Below, one piece after another: positions 1 through 8,969 of a DNA stretch of 64,000 nt (the stretch's first letter is position 1; each line of letters begins with the position of its first letter). Location: assembly GCF_002848265.1 (NCBI RefSeq), contig NZ_CP025422.1:2882727-2946726 (forward strand), in the 5' to 3' direction. Origin of the DNA: Zhihengliuella sp. ISTPL4 (GTDB taxonomy: Bacteria > Actinomycetota > Actinomycetes > Actinomycetales > Microbacteriaceae). The translations under genes were made by a program, and so were the position numbers. The notes below the pieces were generated by a model, which saw only the letters and a list, made by a program, of their open reading frames with translations, was not told the DNA's origin and made no database searches.

Positions 1-1
1 C

Positions 2-55
2 GCCGCGTCCGCGTCCGACGTCACCCGCTACGCCTCCGTCAACACCGTCGTCTGA
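2..55 (+). CDS. C-terminal tail of an unidentified protein (partial)
   Basis: Seventeen codons (AASASDVTRYASVNTVV) end in TGA; the rest of the gene lies before the window. The tail is too short to name a family. It is followed within a few bases by a copy of the GAGACCCCGGG repeat, as at the 3' ends of three other plus-strand genes in this window, which supports a real gene end here. It converges on the LacI-type regulator. Confidence 0.5.
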   Translation, partial: AASASDVTRYASVNTVV

Positions 56-57
56 GT

Positions 58-139
58 CGCCGAGACCCCGGGTTGTCGTCGAGACCCCGGGGTGCGCGCG
101 TCGAGAGCCCGGGGTGTGGGCGGGGAGGCGGGGTCTCAG
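58..139 (+). repeat. GAGACCCCGGG palindromic 3'-end repeat, copy 1
   Basis: Two direct GTCGAGACCCCGGG-like units and one variant (GAGAGCCCGGGG) are followed by the inverted unit GGGGTCTC, giving a foldable structure between two convergent gene ends. Its right edge overlaps the stop codon of the LacI gene. Related copies lie after putA, after the membrane protein behind glyS, and after the ABC-F gene. It may act as a bidirectional terminator. Confidence 0.7.
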
Positions 140-1161
140 CGGGGTGGTGGTGCCGTGCTCTCGCGGGCGGTGAGCACCGGGGTCGGGCCCTCGACGCTCG
201 GCAGCGTGGTCCCGGCCTCGATCTGCTGCAACAACAGCGTGGCGGCCTGCTCGCCGAGTTCGAACGTGTCGCGGGTCATGGCGGTGATCGACGGGTTGAT
301 GAGACCCGCGATGACGGAGTCGTCGAACGACGCGAGCGAGACGTCACGCGGAACCGCCCGGCCCATCTCCTGCGCGACCCGGAGCCCGGCGACGGCCATC
401 ACGTCGTTGTCGTAGACGATCGCGGTCGGGCGCTGCCGGCCGGAGAGCTGCGCGCGTGTGACGGCGGAGGCGCGGGTGGGGGAGAAGTCGGTCGTGATGA
501 CCTCGCCGGCGATGCCGTCCGCCGCCATCCGCTCCAGCACCTCGGCACGCAGGCGGGTGTGCTCCAGCTCGGCCGGGCCCGCGACGTACGCGATGCGCGT
601 GTGCCCGAGGGCAGCCAGATAGGAGAAGAGGGTCTCCGCGACGGTGTCGTCGCCGATCCACACACTCGGCACGGCGCCGTCCGGCGACGGCTTCGAGCCG
701 ATCATCACGGCGCGGGCGTCCAGCGCGGTGATGCGCGCGCCGCGAGGGTCGTCGTCGCGCGGGTCGATGAGGATGATGCCGTCGACCTGATTCGACGACC
801 GCCACTGCCGGTGCACCTCCATCTCTTCGTCGATGTCGGCGACGAGGCGGAGCTGCAGCCCGACCTTGCTCTCGGAGAGCCGGGACTCGATGCCGGCGAT
901 GAGATCGGTGAAGAAGGCCTCGGAGCCGAGGGAGCGCGCCGGCCGGGCGAGGGCGAATCCGACGGCGTTGGCCCGGGCGCCGACGAGGGCGCGCGCGGCG
1001 GAGCTCGGCTGCCACTGGTGCTCCTCGATGATCGAGAGGATGCGTTGCCGCGTCTCCTCGCTCACACCGGGACGACCGTTGAGGGCGAACGAGACGGCAC
1101 CGGGGGAGACGCCGGCCATGCGCGCGATATCCGCGATGGTCACGCGCTTCCCCGGGGTCAT
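136..1161 (-). CDS. LacI-family transcriptional repressor
   Basis: A 341-aa LacI/GalR repressor. The N-terminal helix-turn-helix (TIADIARMAGVSPGAVSFAL, about residues 7-26) includes the hinge-type AAR ALVGA region after it, and a periplasmic-binding-protein-like sensor domain fills residues 60-330. The second of two in-frame ATGs is chosen because a TAGGGT -10 box sits exactly 7 bases before it; the first ATG (6 bases upstream) would fall inside the promoter spacer. It is divergent from a GH38 alpha-mannosidase, and two near-identical 14-bp operators lie between them, so it probably represses that gene and itself in response to a mannoside-derived sugar. The effector is an inference from context. 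Confidence 0.9.
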   Translation of the reverse strand: MTPGKRVTIADIARMAGVSPGAVSFALNGRPGVSEETRQRILSIIEEHQWQPSSAARALVGARANAVGFALARPARSLGSEAFFTDLIAGIESRLSESKVGLQLRLVADIDEEMEVHRQWRSSNQVDGIILIDPRDDDPRGARITALDARAVMIGSKPSPDGAVPSVWIGDDTVAETLFSYLAALGHTRIAYVAGPAELEHTRLRAEVLERMAADGIAGEVITTDFSPTRASAVTRAQLSGRQRPTAIVYDNDVMAVAGLRVAQEMGRAVPRDVSLASFDDSVIAGLINPSITAMTRDTFELGEQAATLLLQQIEAGTTLPSVEGPTPVLTARESTAPPPR

Positions 1162-1168
1162 AGGCATC

Positions 1169-1174
1169 ACCCTA
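1169..1174 (-). promoter_or_regulatory. -10 box of the lacI-type gene (leaderless)
   Basis: TAGGGT on the minus strand, 7 bases before the chosen ATG. Operator 1 abuts it on the upstream side, which fits autorepression. Confidence 0.5.
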
Positions 1175-1188
1175 CTTGATCGGTTTAG
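1175..1188. promoter_or_regulatory. LacI-family operator 1
   Basis: CTTGATCGGTTTAG, an imperfect palindrome with a central CG as in LacI-family sites. It matches operator 2 at 12 of 14 positions and lies directly upstream of the regulator's own -10 box. Confidence 0.6.
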
Positions 1189-1216
1189 CCTCTCGAAAGC
1201 AGGGGAGAACGTGCCG

Positions 1217-1222
1217 TAGACT
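1217..1222 (+). promoter_or_regulatory. -10 box for the alpha-mannosidase gene
   Basis: TAGACT. Transcription would start about 7 bases downstream, at the first base of operator 2, so a bound repressor would block initiation. Confidence 0.45.
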
Positions 1223-1228
1223 CCCGTG

Positions 1229-1242
1229 CTAGATCGTTTTAG
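1229..1242. promoter_or_regulatory. LacI-family operator 2
   Basis: CTAGATCGTTTTAG, the second copy of the site, placed over the likely transcription start of the mannosidase gene. Confidence 0.6.
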
Positions 1243-1294
1243 TAACACGCGCATCGAACCCAGTCCCTCACCGTCGAGCCCGGAGAACCCCACC

Positions 1295-4288
1295 ATGCAT
1301 GACGACACCTCGCTCACCGTCGGCCGCGTCAAGCGGGTCCTCGAAGAGCGCATCCGCCCGGCCATCCACTCGGCCGCGGTTCCCCTCACGATCGAGGCGC
1401 ACCAGCTCCCCGGAGAGCCCATCGCCCCGGCGGAGGGGCTGGCGCTCTCGTTCGCCCCGGCTGCGGTCGGCGAGCTGTGGGGCCCGGCCTGGGGAACCAC
1501 GTGGTTCAAGCTCACCGGTCGGGTGCCCGCGGAATGGGCCGGCCGCCGGGTCGAGGCGCTGATCGACCTGGGCTTCGACGTGAACATGACGGGCTTCCAG
1601 TGCGAGGCCCTCGCCTACCGCCCCGACGGCACGCCGATCAAGAGCATCAATCCGCGCAACCAGTGGGTGCCGATCGTCGAGACCGCCGCGGGTGACGAGC
1701 CCGTCGAGCTCTACCTGGAGGGTGCGTCCAACCCCGTCCTCCTCGACTACCATCCCTTCCTGCCGACCCAGGAGGGCGACATCCTCACCTCCTCGAAGGA
1801 GCCGCTGTACCGGCTGCGGCGCCTCGACCTCGCGGTGTTCGAGCCCGAGGTGTTCGATCTCTCCCTCGACCTCGAGGTGCTGTTCGAGCTGCAGGCGGAG
1901 CTCCCCGCCACGTCGCCGCGCCGCATGCGCATCCTGCAGGCCCTGGATGACGCGCTCGACGTGCTCGACCTGCAGCACATCGTGGAGACCGCCGGCGACG
2001 CGCGGGCCCGGCTCGCGGACGTGCTCGCCGCTCCGGCCGAAGCGAGTGCGCACCGGATCTCGGCCGTCGGCCACGCGCATATCGACTCCGCCTGGCTGTG
2101 GCCGGTGCGCGAGACGATCCGCAAGGTCGCGCGCACCACCTCGTCCATGACCACGCTCATCGAGGAGCAGCCCGACTTCCAGTACGGCATGTCGAGCGCG
2201 CAGCAGTACGCCTGGATCAAGGAGCACCGCCCCGAGGTGTGGGAGCGGGTCAAGGCCGCCGTCGCCGCCGGACGCTTCCTCCCCCTCGGCGGCATGTGGG
2301 TGGAGTCCGACACCGTGATGCCGACGGGAGAGTCGCTCGTGCGGCAGTTCTCGCACGGACAGCGGTTCTTCGAGAAGGAGTTCGGCATCCGGTCGAAGGG
2401 TGTGTGGCTGCCGGACAGCTTCGGCTACTCGCCGGCCCTCCCGCAGCTCATGCGCCGGGCCGGGTTCGAGTGGTTCTTCACGCAGAAGATCTCGTGGAAC
2501 CAGCAGAACGTCTTCCCGCATCACTCCTTCCTCTGGGAGGGCATCGACGGCTCGCAGGTGTTCACGCACTTCCCGTCGATGGACACCTACAACTCGCAGC
2601 TCAGCGGCATGGAGGTCGCGAAGGCCTCGCGGCAGTTCAAGGAGAACCGCCTCAGCTCGCGGTCGATCGCCCCGGTCGGCTGGGGGGACGGCGGCGGCGG
2701 CACGACGCGCGAGATGACGGGCAAGGCCGAGCGGCTGCGCGACCTCGAGGGCAGCGCGCAGGTGGTGTGGGAGCACCCCGACGTGTTCTTCGACGCCGCC
2801 AAGGCCGAGCTGCCGAACCCGGCCGTGTGGGTCGGTGAGCTCTACCTCGAACTGCACCGCGGCACGCTCACGAGCCAGCACGCCACCAAGGCCCTGCACC
2901 GCTGGGCCGAGCACGCGCTGGTGGAGGCCGAGCTGTGGGCCGCGACCGACGCCGTGCGCACCGGCGCCGCCTACCCGCAGGCCGAGCTCGACCGGCTCTG
3001 GCAGGCCGTGCTGCTGCACGAGTTCCACGACATCCTGCCCGGAACCTCGATCGCGTGGGTGCACCGTGAGGCCGTCGCCGTGCTGTCCGACGTGCTGTCG
3101 GATGCCCGCGACATCGCCGACGCGGCGCGCCGTTCACTCGCCGGTGAGGGCGACCGCGAGCTGCGGTTCGAGCCGACCTCGGTCGGACGGGGACGCGCGC
3201 TCGGGGCGGCGTTCGTCGCCGAGTCCACCGCGACTCCGGTGTCGCTGAAGGAAGAAGACGGCGGCTGGCGCCTGGAGAACGAACTCGTGTCCGTGCTCGT
3301 CTCGGGCGAGGGCCTGATCGTCTCCGCCGTCGACAAGGCCGCCGGCCGCGACGCCGTCGCCGCAGGCACGGCCGCGAACCTGTTCCAGCTGCACCAGGAC
3401 TTCCCGAACATGTGGGACGCGTGGGACATCGACCGGTACTACCGCAACAGCGTCGATGACCTCACCGCCGTCTCGTCGATCGAGGCATCGCTCGTGGACG
3501 GTGTCGCGCAGATCGTCGTCGTGCGTCCCTTTTCGGAGTCGACCATCACGCAGACGATCGTGCTCGCGCCGCGGTCGCGCACGGTGCTGCTGCGCAACGA
3601 GGTCGACTGGCACGAGACCGAGAAGCTGCTCAAGCTCGCGTTCCCGCTCGACATCCAGGCGTCGCACACCGAAGCCGAGACGCAGTTCGGCTACCAGGCA
3701 CGCGTCACCCACACGAACACGAGCTGGGAGGCGGCGAAGTTCGAGACCTCGATGCACCGCTTCGTGCTCGTGCGCGAGCAGGACTTCGGTGCGGCCCTCG
3801 TGAACGACTCGATCTACGGGTACGACACGACCCGTGAGGTCGGCGAGGACGGGGTCACCACGACCGTGCGACTCTCCCTGCTGCGGGCGCCGCGGTTCCC
3901 CGACCCGGACACCGACCACGGGCTCCACGAGATCGAGGTCGGCTTCGTGATCGGCGCCGATGCCGCGATCGCCACGGCCGAGGGTATCCGCCTCAACAGC
4001 CTGCCCACGGTGATCCGCGGGGCGCGCGAGGTCGAGCCGCTGGTGGAGGTGTCGGGCGAGGGGATCGTCGTCTCGGCCGTGAAGCTCGCCGACGACGGCT
4101 CCGGCGACGTCATCGTGCGTGTCTACGAGGCGCTCGGACGCCGTGCGGTCGGCGAGCTGTCGGTCGGCTTCGACCACCGTGAGGTGCGCGAGGTGAGCCT
4201 GATCGAGGACGAGATCGAGACGCCCCGTCTCGGGGGCGGGCTCCACCTCCGCCCCTTCGAGGTCCGCACCCTCCGCATCGCACGCTGA
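1295..4288 (+). CDS. Alpha-mannosidase, glycoside hydrolase family 38
   Basis: A 997-aa zinc-dependent retaining alpha-mannosidase that releases mannose from oligomannosides or glycoprotein glycans. The GH38 catalytic domain starts with the metal-binding HAHID motif (residues 260-264). The nucleophile Asp is in LPDSFGYSPALPQ (Asp374), and the FHDILPGTS segment of the family is present near residue 575. An all-beta C-terminal region follows. No signal peptide is seen, so it is likely cytosolic and acts on imported oligosaccharides. The ATG is preceded by GGAG at 9-base spacing. The gene is divergent from a LacI regulator and probably controlled by it. Confidence 0.93.
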   Translation: MHDDTSLTVGRVKRVLEERIRPAIHSAAVPLTIEAHQLPGEPIAPAEGLALSFAPAAVGELWGPAWGTTWFKLTGRVPAEWAGRRVEALIDLGFDVNMTGFQCEALAYRPDGTPIKSINPRNQWVPIVETAAGDEPVELYLEGASNPVLLDYHPFLPTQEGDILTSSKEPLYRLRRLDLAVFEPEVFDLSLDLEVLFELQAELPATSPRRMRILQALDDALDVLDLQHIVETAGDARARLADVLAAPAEASAHRISAVGHAHIDSAWLWPVRETIRKVARTTSSMTTLIEEQPDFQYGMSSAQQYAWIKEHRPEVWERVKAAVAAGRFLPLGGMWVESDTVMPTGESLVRQFSHGQRFFEKEFGIRSKGVWLPDSFGYSPALPQLMRRAGFEWFFTQKISWNQQNVFPHHSFLWEGIDGSQVFTHFPSMDTYNSQLSGMEVAKASRQFKENRLSSRSIAPVGWGDGGGGTTREMTGKAERLRDLEGSAQVVWEHPDVFFDAAKAELPNPAVWVGELYLELHRGTLTSQHATKALHRWAEHALVEAELWAATDAVRTGAAYPQAELDRLWQAVLLHEFHDILPGTSIAWVHREAVAVLSDVLSDARDIADAARRSLAGEGDRELRFEPTSVGRGRALGAAFVAESTATPVSLKEEDGGWRLENELVSVLVSGEGLIVSAVDKAAGRDAVAAGTAANLFQLHQDFPNMWDAWDIDRYYRNSVDDLTAVSSIEASLVDGVAQIVVVRPFSESTITQTIVLAPRSRTVLLRNEVDWHETEKLLKLAFPLDIQASHTEAETQFGYQARVTHTNTSWEAAKFETSMHRFVLVREQDFGAALVNDSIYGYDTTREVGEDGVTTTVRLSLLRAPRFPDPDTDHGLHEIEVGFVIGADAAIATAEGIRLNSLPTVIRGAREVEPLVEVSGEGIVVSAVKLADDGSGDVIVRVYEALGRRAVGELSVGFDHREVREVSLIEDEIETPRLGGGLHLRPFEVRTLRIAR

Positions 4289-4320
4289 GCCCCCGGTCTC
4301 CTCGCGCCTGGCGCCACATG

Positions 4321-4372
4321 CCGGATCAGAAACGCGCCTCCCCGCCCTTCGGGAGGCGCGTTTCTCATCCGG
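4321..4372. terminator. Bidirectional terminator hairpin (GGATCAGAAA family)
   Basis: A near-perfect stem: CCGGATCAGAAACGCGCC pairs with GGCGCGTTTCTCATCCGG around a short loop. It follows the mannosidase and its right arm overlaps the last codons of the convergent gene. The GGATCAGAAA edge is shared with the elements between the glxA-type and NRDE genes. Confidence 0.75.
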
Positions 4373-5150
4373 CCGGGCGGGACCGGAGCGTGCTCTCGAC
4401 GGTGCGCATCGCCGCGACGCCGTCGACCAGCGCAGGCCGCTGATCGGGGGCGTCGCGGAAGAAGGAGACGGCGGAGGCCACGGCTGCCGGGTCAGACCCC
4501 AGGTGATGCGCATCGAGGATCACGGGGGCGCGTCCGGCGATCGAGATCGCCAGCTTCGGCCCGTGTGGGCCGACAGGGGCGGTGGTGCCGATCTCCTCCC
4601 AGGTGGCATCGACCCGCGCGGATCTGCGGACCCCGTGCAGGCCCCTCTCGTCGAGCACGAGACCCAGCGGCTGGCCTTGCGCGAGGATTTCCCGACCGAG
4701 GCCGACGAGCGAGACGACGGCGAGCACGTACGGGCCCCATTCGAGCAGACGGCCGCCCATCGTCGGAAGGGCCAGGCTCTGGACGAGGAAGGTCGCCGCT
4801 GCGGGGAGCAGGCCCGTGACGGGAACGAGCCACGAGGAGATGCGGACCCCCGGAGACGGCGTGAACCGCAGCGGGCCCCGTGCGGAGACCCGGATGAGGC
4901 GTTCGCGCAAGGACCGCACCCAGGACCAGAGTGCCACCGCGAGCACCGCGGTATAGAGAACGAGTGAGATCAGGATGAGGCGGAATCCTGGACGGGTATC
5001 CACGATCGCCGGCAGCAGGGGCAGCAGAGGAAGGACGCCGACGAGCACGAGCGCCGCAGACGGGAAGCGGCCGTTCGGGTGGACCGATCGTGAGCCGTCG
5101 ACGATGTGCGGCGACCGTGCGACAGTGTTCATCGGCATCCGAATCCGCAT
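4365..5150 (-). CDS. Unknown membrane protein with C-terminal PH-like domain
   Basis: 261 aa. Four hydrophobic segments (about residues 32-50, 55-75, 105-128 and 138-155) precede a soluble C-terminal half with a pattern typical of bacterial PH-like domains (GLVLDERGLHGVRR, ATWEEIG). The family is not recognised with certainty. Start choice is open: ATGs at codons 1, 5 and 7 are all possible, and the first lies 6 bases after the stop of the upstream gene, implying coupled translation. Its last codons form part of the shared terminator hairpin. Confidence 0.7.
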   Translation of the reverse strand: MRIRMPMNTVARSPHIVDGSRSVHPNGRFPSAALVLVGVLPLLPLLPAIVDTRPGFRLILISLVLYTAVLAVALWSWVRSLRERLIRVSARGPLRFTPSPGVRISSWLVPVTGLLPAAATFLVQSLALPTMGGRLLEWGPYVLAVVSLVGLGREILAQGQPLGLVLDERGLHGVRRSARVDATWEEIGTTAPVGPHGPKLAISIAGRAPVILDAHHLGSDPAAVASAVSFFRDAPDQRPALVDGVAAMRTVESTLRSRPAG

Positions 5151-5156
5151 CCGCTG

Positions 5157-5744
5157 TCAGGCGGGCGGGAGGCGGAGGACGTCGGGCGACTCGCCGCCGG
5201 TGAGGTCGTCGGCGATGCGGAGGCTGCGGGCCAGTTCGTCGAGTGCGCTGATGAGCGTGCCGAAGCGTTCGCGGTCGCTGCAGACCGCCGTCAGGGTCAC
5301 CAGGTGCGTACCGGTGTCCCAGGTGTAGGTCGCGAAAGGCGGCGCCGAGGGGGAGGGCGGGGTCGGGACCACGAGCTTCTCGCCCACGCCGAGCCGGGTG
5401 GGGAACGAGGTCGTGTCGTCGTACTCCATCGGCATCGACGCACGGGCGATCCGGATGTCCGGGGTCAGCGCGTGCACCGTCGCCATCGCCACGACGAGGT
5501 CGGGCTCCGCCTTCCACGTCCACGCGAGGACCCGGCCGTCGGCCTTCTTCATGAGCATCGGCGCGGCCTGGCTCATCGCCCAGGCTCCGAACCGCGAACC
5601 GGGGCGCTCCGTTGCGCCGACCGCGGCGTTCACCTGGCCGAGCAGCATCCGGATCGCGGCCTTGCGATGCCGGCGTCCCTTCCACCCGAGCGAGTCCGTC
5701 ACGGGGATCCACAGCTGGGGGTCGGCGTCGGCGTGCAGTCGCAT
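5157..5744 (-). CDS. Unknown 195-aa protein
   Basis: No recognised family. It is soluble, starts MRLHADADPQLWIPVTDSLG, and has a central proline-rich stretch (PTPPSPSAPPF) before a region ending in a helix (FGTLISALDELARSLRIADDL). The start is supported by a TACCGT -10 box 6 bases upstream (leaderless). It shares an operon with the downstream membrane protein, 6 bases apart, and is divergent from two glycosyltransferases. Confidence 0.65.
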   Translation of the reverse strand: MRLHADADPQLWIPVTDSLGWKGRRHRKAAIRMLLGQVNAAVGATERPGSRFGAWAMSQAAPMLMKKADGRVLAWTWKAEPDLVVAMATVHALTPDIRIARASMPMEYDDTTSFPTRLGVGEKLVVPTPPSPSAPPFATYTWDTGTHLVTLTAVCSDRERFGTLISALDELARSLRIADDLTGGESPDVLRLPPA

Positions 5745-5750
5745 GGCTTC

Positions 5751-5756
5751 ACGGTA
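5751..5756 (-). promoter_or_regulatory. -10 box, leaderless promoter
   Basis: TACCGT on the minus strand, 6 bases from the ATG of the 195-aa unknown gene. Confidence 0.45.
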
Positions 5757-5871
5757 GCGGCCGAGGCTGAAGGATGCCGGTATGGCTCGGCGTCGAGGAC
5801 AGGGCCCTCGGGTAGAGTTGCCACCGCCCGACCAGGGCTTCTCCTTGGCCGCCACCCCGTTAGGCATCTCT

Positions 5872-7095
5872 GTGACCTCCTCCGACGATCCGATCGATGC
5901 GTCGCGCGACGCCACCGCCGCACAGCCCCGTCCCCTGAAGATCCTCCTCGGCTGTGACACGTTCGCGCCCGACATCAACGGCGCCGCCCGCTTCGCCGAG
6001 CGCCTCGCCGCCGGACTCGTGCAGCGCGGGCACGAGGTGCACGTCGTCGCCCCCAACCAGGCCTACCGTCGCACTGCGCCCCGCACCGAGGTGATCGAGG
6101 GGGAGCCGATGACGCTCCACCGCCTGCCCTCCGTGCGCTGGGCTCCGCACGACTGGCTGCGCTTCGTGTGGCCGTGGCGCTCCAAGCACTACGCGCGAAA
6201 GGTGCTCGACGCCGTGCAGCCCGACGTCGTGCACATCCAGTCGCACATCGTGATCGGACGCGGACTCGCGCGCATCGCGAAGCAGCGCGGTATCCCGGTC
6301 ATCGCGACCAACCACGTCATGGCCGAGAACATCCTCGACCACACGACCATGCCGAAGTTCGTCGACGACATCGTGCTCAAGCTCGCCTGGGCCGACGCGA
6401 AGCGCACCTTCGACCTGACGCGCGCCATCACGACGCCCACGCGTCGGGCCGCCGACTTCCTGGAGAAGACGGTCGAGGTGCGCGGCGTCATCCCCGTGAG
6501 CTGCGGCATCGACCGCTCCCAGTACACCCCGGTCATCGCCCCACGCGAGGAGAACCGGCTCGTGTTCGTGGGCCGGTTGACGGCGGAGAAGCAGGTCGAG
6601 GTCATCCTCAAGGCGATGACGAAGCTCGATCCGGCGCTCAACACGACGTTCGACATCGTCGGCGGCGGAGACCAGCGCAAGCAGCTCGAGAGCCTGACGG
6701 CGCAGCTCGGGCTGTCCGACCGCGTCACCTTCCACGGCCGGACCACCGACGAGGAGCTGCGGGCGCTGTTGTCCCATGCGAGCCTCTTCGTCATCGCGTC
6801 GATCGCCGAGCTGCAGTCCATCGCGACGATGGAGGCCATGGCATCGGCGCTGCCGATCGTCGCCGCGGATGCCGTCGCCCTGCCGCATCTCGTGCACGAC
6901 GGCGAGAACGGTCACCTGTTCACGCCGGGAGACGTCGACGACCTCGCCGCGAAGCTCACGGCTGTGCTGACCGCCTCCCCCGGCGAGTACGAGCGGATGC
7001 AGAAGGCGTCCCTCGACGGTGTGGCCATCCACGACATCAATCGCACGCTCGACACCTTCGAGGCGCTGTACCGCGACGAGCCGCTGCCCGAGTGA
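5872..7095 (+). CDS. GT4 family glycosyltransferase
   Basis: A 407-aa GT-B fold glycosyltransferase of the GT4 group, which transfers a sugar from an activated donor to a lipid or saccharide. The N-terminal half has LLGCDTFAPDINGAARFAERLAAGL-type acceptor-side features. The C-terminal half has the donor-binding VFVGRLTAEKQVE stretch and IAELQSIATMEAMASALPIV, a variant of the EGxxxxxLEAMAxGxPVV motif in which the first Glu is replaced. A GTG start is preferred because the upstream ATG would put the TAGAGT promoter-like site inside the gene; this is not certain. It overlaps the next glycosyltransferase by 4 bases (GTGA), so the two probably build the same glycolipid or wall glycan. Confidence 0.88.
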   Translation: MTSSDDPIDASRDATAAQPRPLKILLGCDTFAPDINGAARFAERLAAGLVQRGHEVHVVAPNQAYRRTAPRTEVIEGEPMTLHRLPSVRWAPHDWLRFVWPWRSKHYARKVLDAVQPDVVHIQSHIVIGRGLARIAKQRGIPVIATNHVMAENILDHTTMPKFVDDIVLKLAWADAKRTFDLTRAITTPTRRAADFLEKTVEVRGVIPVSCGIDRSQYTPVIAPREENRLVFVGRLTAEKQVEVILKAMTKLDPALNTTFDIVGGGDQRKQLESLTAQLGLSDRVTFHGRTTDEELRALLSHASLFVIASIAELQSIATMEAMASALPIVAADAVALPHLVHDGENGHLFTPGDVDDLAAKLTAVLTASPGEYERMQKASLDGVAIHDINRTLDTFEALYRDEPLPE

Positions 7096-8327
7096 CGCGG
7101 ATGCACGTCGTCTTCTTCGCCGATCAGCACCTCGACTCCCTCGGCGGAGCGCAGGTGTCGATGCGGCTGCAGCGGACGTTCCTGGAGCGCGCCGGGCACA
7201 CCGTGACGGTCGTCGCGCCCCGAATGCACGCACGGCCGGATGCTGCCGCACCGTCGGAGGGGAACGTCGACCTCCCGTCGCTGCCGATCACCCTCGACCG
7301 CGAGTACGCGATGACCTGGCCGGGGCGGGCGACCGACCGGGCCCTCGACCGGGCGATGGCGCACCGTCCGCCCGTCGATCTCGTCCATGTGCAGGCCGAT
7401 TTCTGGGGCGCCTTCATCGGGCACCGCTTCGCCGCCCGCCACGGGATCCCTGTCGTGCACACGATGCACAACCGCGTCGATGTCGGACTCGCCGCCGTCA
7501 CGCCGCTGCACCGCCCCGTGCTCGCCGTGCTCAACCTGTGGCGCCGCGGCGCCCTCCGCGGCGTCGGCGTGCCGGTCGGCGGCAGCGATGGGTGGTCGTA
7601 CCTCCGCGGGCTCGCTGCGGGTGCCTCCGCCGTCACGGCGCCCTCCGGGCACTTCGCGCGGCGCCTGGAGCAGAACGGCGTCGCGCGGACGGTCGACGTG
7701 GTGTGGAACGGCATCGACGACGACGCCCGCGCGCAGACCCTCGAGGCGGCTCCCGCCGAGCGGACGCCGGGCCGCCCCCGCTTCGTCTGGCTCGGGAGGA
7801 TGAGCCCGGAGAAGCGCCTGCTCCCGTTCCTCCAGGCCTGGGTCGCCTCCGGCGTCGACGCCGAGCTCGAGGTGATCGGCGGCGGCGGACAGCGCGCTGC
7901 GGCGGAACGGATCGTCGCGGGACGCGCGGACGTGCGCTTCGCCGGGCGGCTCTCCTATGCGCAGACCCTGGAGCGGATCACCGCCGCGGATGCGCTCGTG
8001 CAAACGTCCATCGGCTTCGAGACCCAGGGGATGACGCCGTTCGAGGCGGCCACCCTCGGCACGCCCTCCGTCGTGAGCGACCCCGACATCGCCGCCGAGT
8101 TGCAGGGCGGACTCTGGGAGGTGCCGACGGCGGACCCGCACGCCCGCGGACGAGACCTCGAGGTCCAGCGGATCCGCGCCCTGGCCGCGACGCTGCGGCA
8201 GGCGGCCGCGGACATCGCGAGCGGAACCGCGCCCCAGCCGGTGCCCGCCGTGGCGGACGCCTTCCGGCAGTCGTCGCGGACGGCCGCCATGATCGAGCTC
8301 TATGAGCGGGTGCTCGACCGACCCTGA
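7092..8327 (+). CDS. GT4 family glycosyltransferase, coupled to the previous one
   Basis: 411 aa from a GTG that overlaps the preceding stop (GTGA); ATG three codons later is the alternative. The N-terminal half shows HVVFFADQHLDSLGGAQVSM and VHVQADFWGAF, typical of GT4 enzymes with mannosyl or inositol-lipid acceptors. The C-terminal half has VWLGRMSPEKRLLPFL and a donor-site region FETQGMTPFEAATLGTPSVV with the expected Glu. It converges on the next gene with only 4 bases between stops. Substrate cannot be told from sequence. Confidence 0.88.
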   Translation: MTRMHVVFFADQHLDSLGGAQVSMRLQRTFLERAGHTVTVVAPRMHARPDAAAPSEGNVDLPSLPITLDREYAMTWPGRATDRALDRAMAHRPPVDLVHVQADFWGAFIGHRFAARHGIPVVHTMHNRVDVGLAAVTPLHRPVLAVLNLWRRGALRGVGVPVGGSDGWSYLRGLAAGASAVTAPSGHFARRLEQNGVARTVDVVWNGIDDDARAQTLEAAPAERTPGRPRFVWLGRMSPEKRLLPFLQAWVASGVDAELEVIGGGGQRAAAERIVAGRADVRFAGRLSYAQTLERITAADALVQTSIGFETQGMTPFEAATLGTPSVVSDPDIAAELQGGLWEVPTADPHARGRDLEVQRIRALAATLRQAAADIASGTAPQPVPAVADAFRQSSRTAAMIELYERVLDRP

Positions 8328-8331
8328 GCGG

Positions 8332-8931
8332 TCACAGGAACCCGTAGAAGTTCGACGAGAGCCAACTCAGCACGATCGTCAGCACACCGGCGCCGGAGAT
8401 GCCGACCGCGATCCCCGCGAGCAGTCGCGACCCCGGGCGCCGGGCCGCGATGAGGCCGAGCACGAGCGCCGCCCCGTAGCCGAGGAACGTGAGGACGCCC
8501 GACCCTCCCTCGATCAGGCCGATCATGCTGTAGGTCCGGTCCGACATGTAGACGAACGGCCGCGCCAGGATCAGGAAGACGTCGATCGCCAGCGTCACCA
8601 GCGCGACGATGAACGCCGCGCGGCCGAGGCCGTCGCCGGCGGCGCGCGGAGCCGGGGTGCCGTACGGCGGAACGCCGCCCGTCGGTCCGGATCCCGGTGC
8701 GAACCCGGGCGCGGTCGACGCCGGGTGCGAGGTCGCCGCGGGGAAGGCCTGCGGAGCGGCGGTGGGGAACACGTGACCGCCGCCCGGGGCGGGTGTATAC
8801 GGCGCCCCGGGTGCCGGAGCCTGGGCACCCGGGTACTGGGGCTCCGCGGGGAGCGGCGGAGGCGTCGGTGCGGCGATCGGTTCGCCGATGCCGTCGCCGG
8901 AGGGCGGGGCGGGCTGCTGGGGGTCGCTCAT
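8332..8931 (-). CDS. Proline-rich membrane protein of unknown function
   Basis: 199 aa. Residues 1-95 are a low-complexity cytoplasmic tail rich in Pro, Ala and Gly; residues about 105-195 hold three hydrophobic segments. This is a common actinobacterial architecture (a P/A-rich tail on a small DUF4190-like membrane domain), but no family is assigned. The start is set by a TACGCT -10 box 6 bases upstream. Confidence 0.7.
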   Translation of the reverse strand: MSDPQQPAPPSGDGIGEPIAAPTPPPLPAEPQYPGAQAPAPGAPYTPAPGGGHVFPTAAPQAFPAATSHPASTAPGFAPGSGPTGGVPPYGTPAPRAAGDGLGRAAFIVALVTLAIDVFLILARPFVYMSDRTYSMIGLIEGGSGVLTFLGYGAALVLGLIAARRPGSRLLAGIAVGISGAGVLTIVLSWLSSNFYGFL

Positions 8932-8937
8932 GCCCCG

Positions 8938-8943
8938 AGCGTA
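8938..8943 (-). promoter_or_regulatory. -10 box, leaderless promoter
   Basis: TACGCT on the minus strand, 6 bases before the ATG of the proline-rich membrane protein. Confidence 0.45.
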
Positions 8944-8969
8944 GCCGCGCCGGGCACGGGGTGCGAGGG

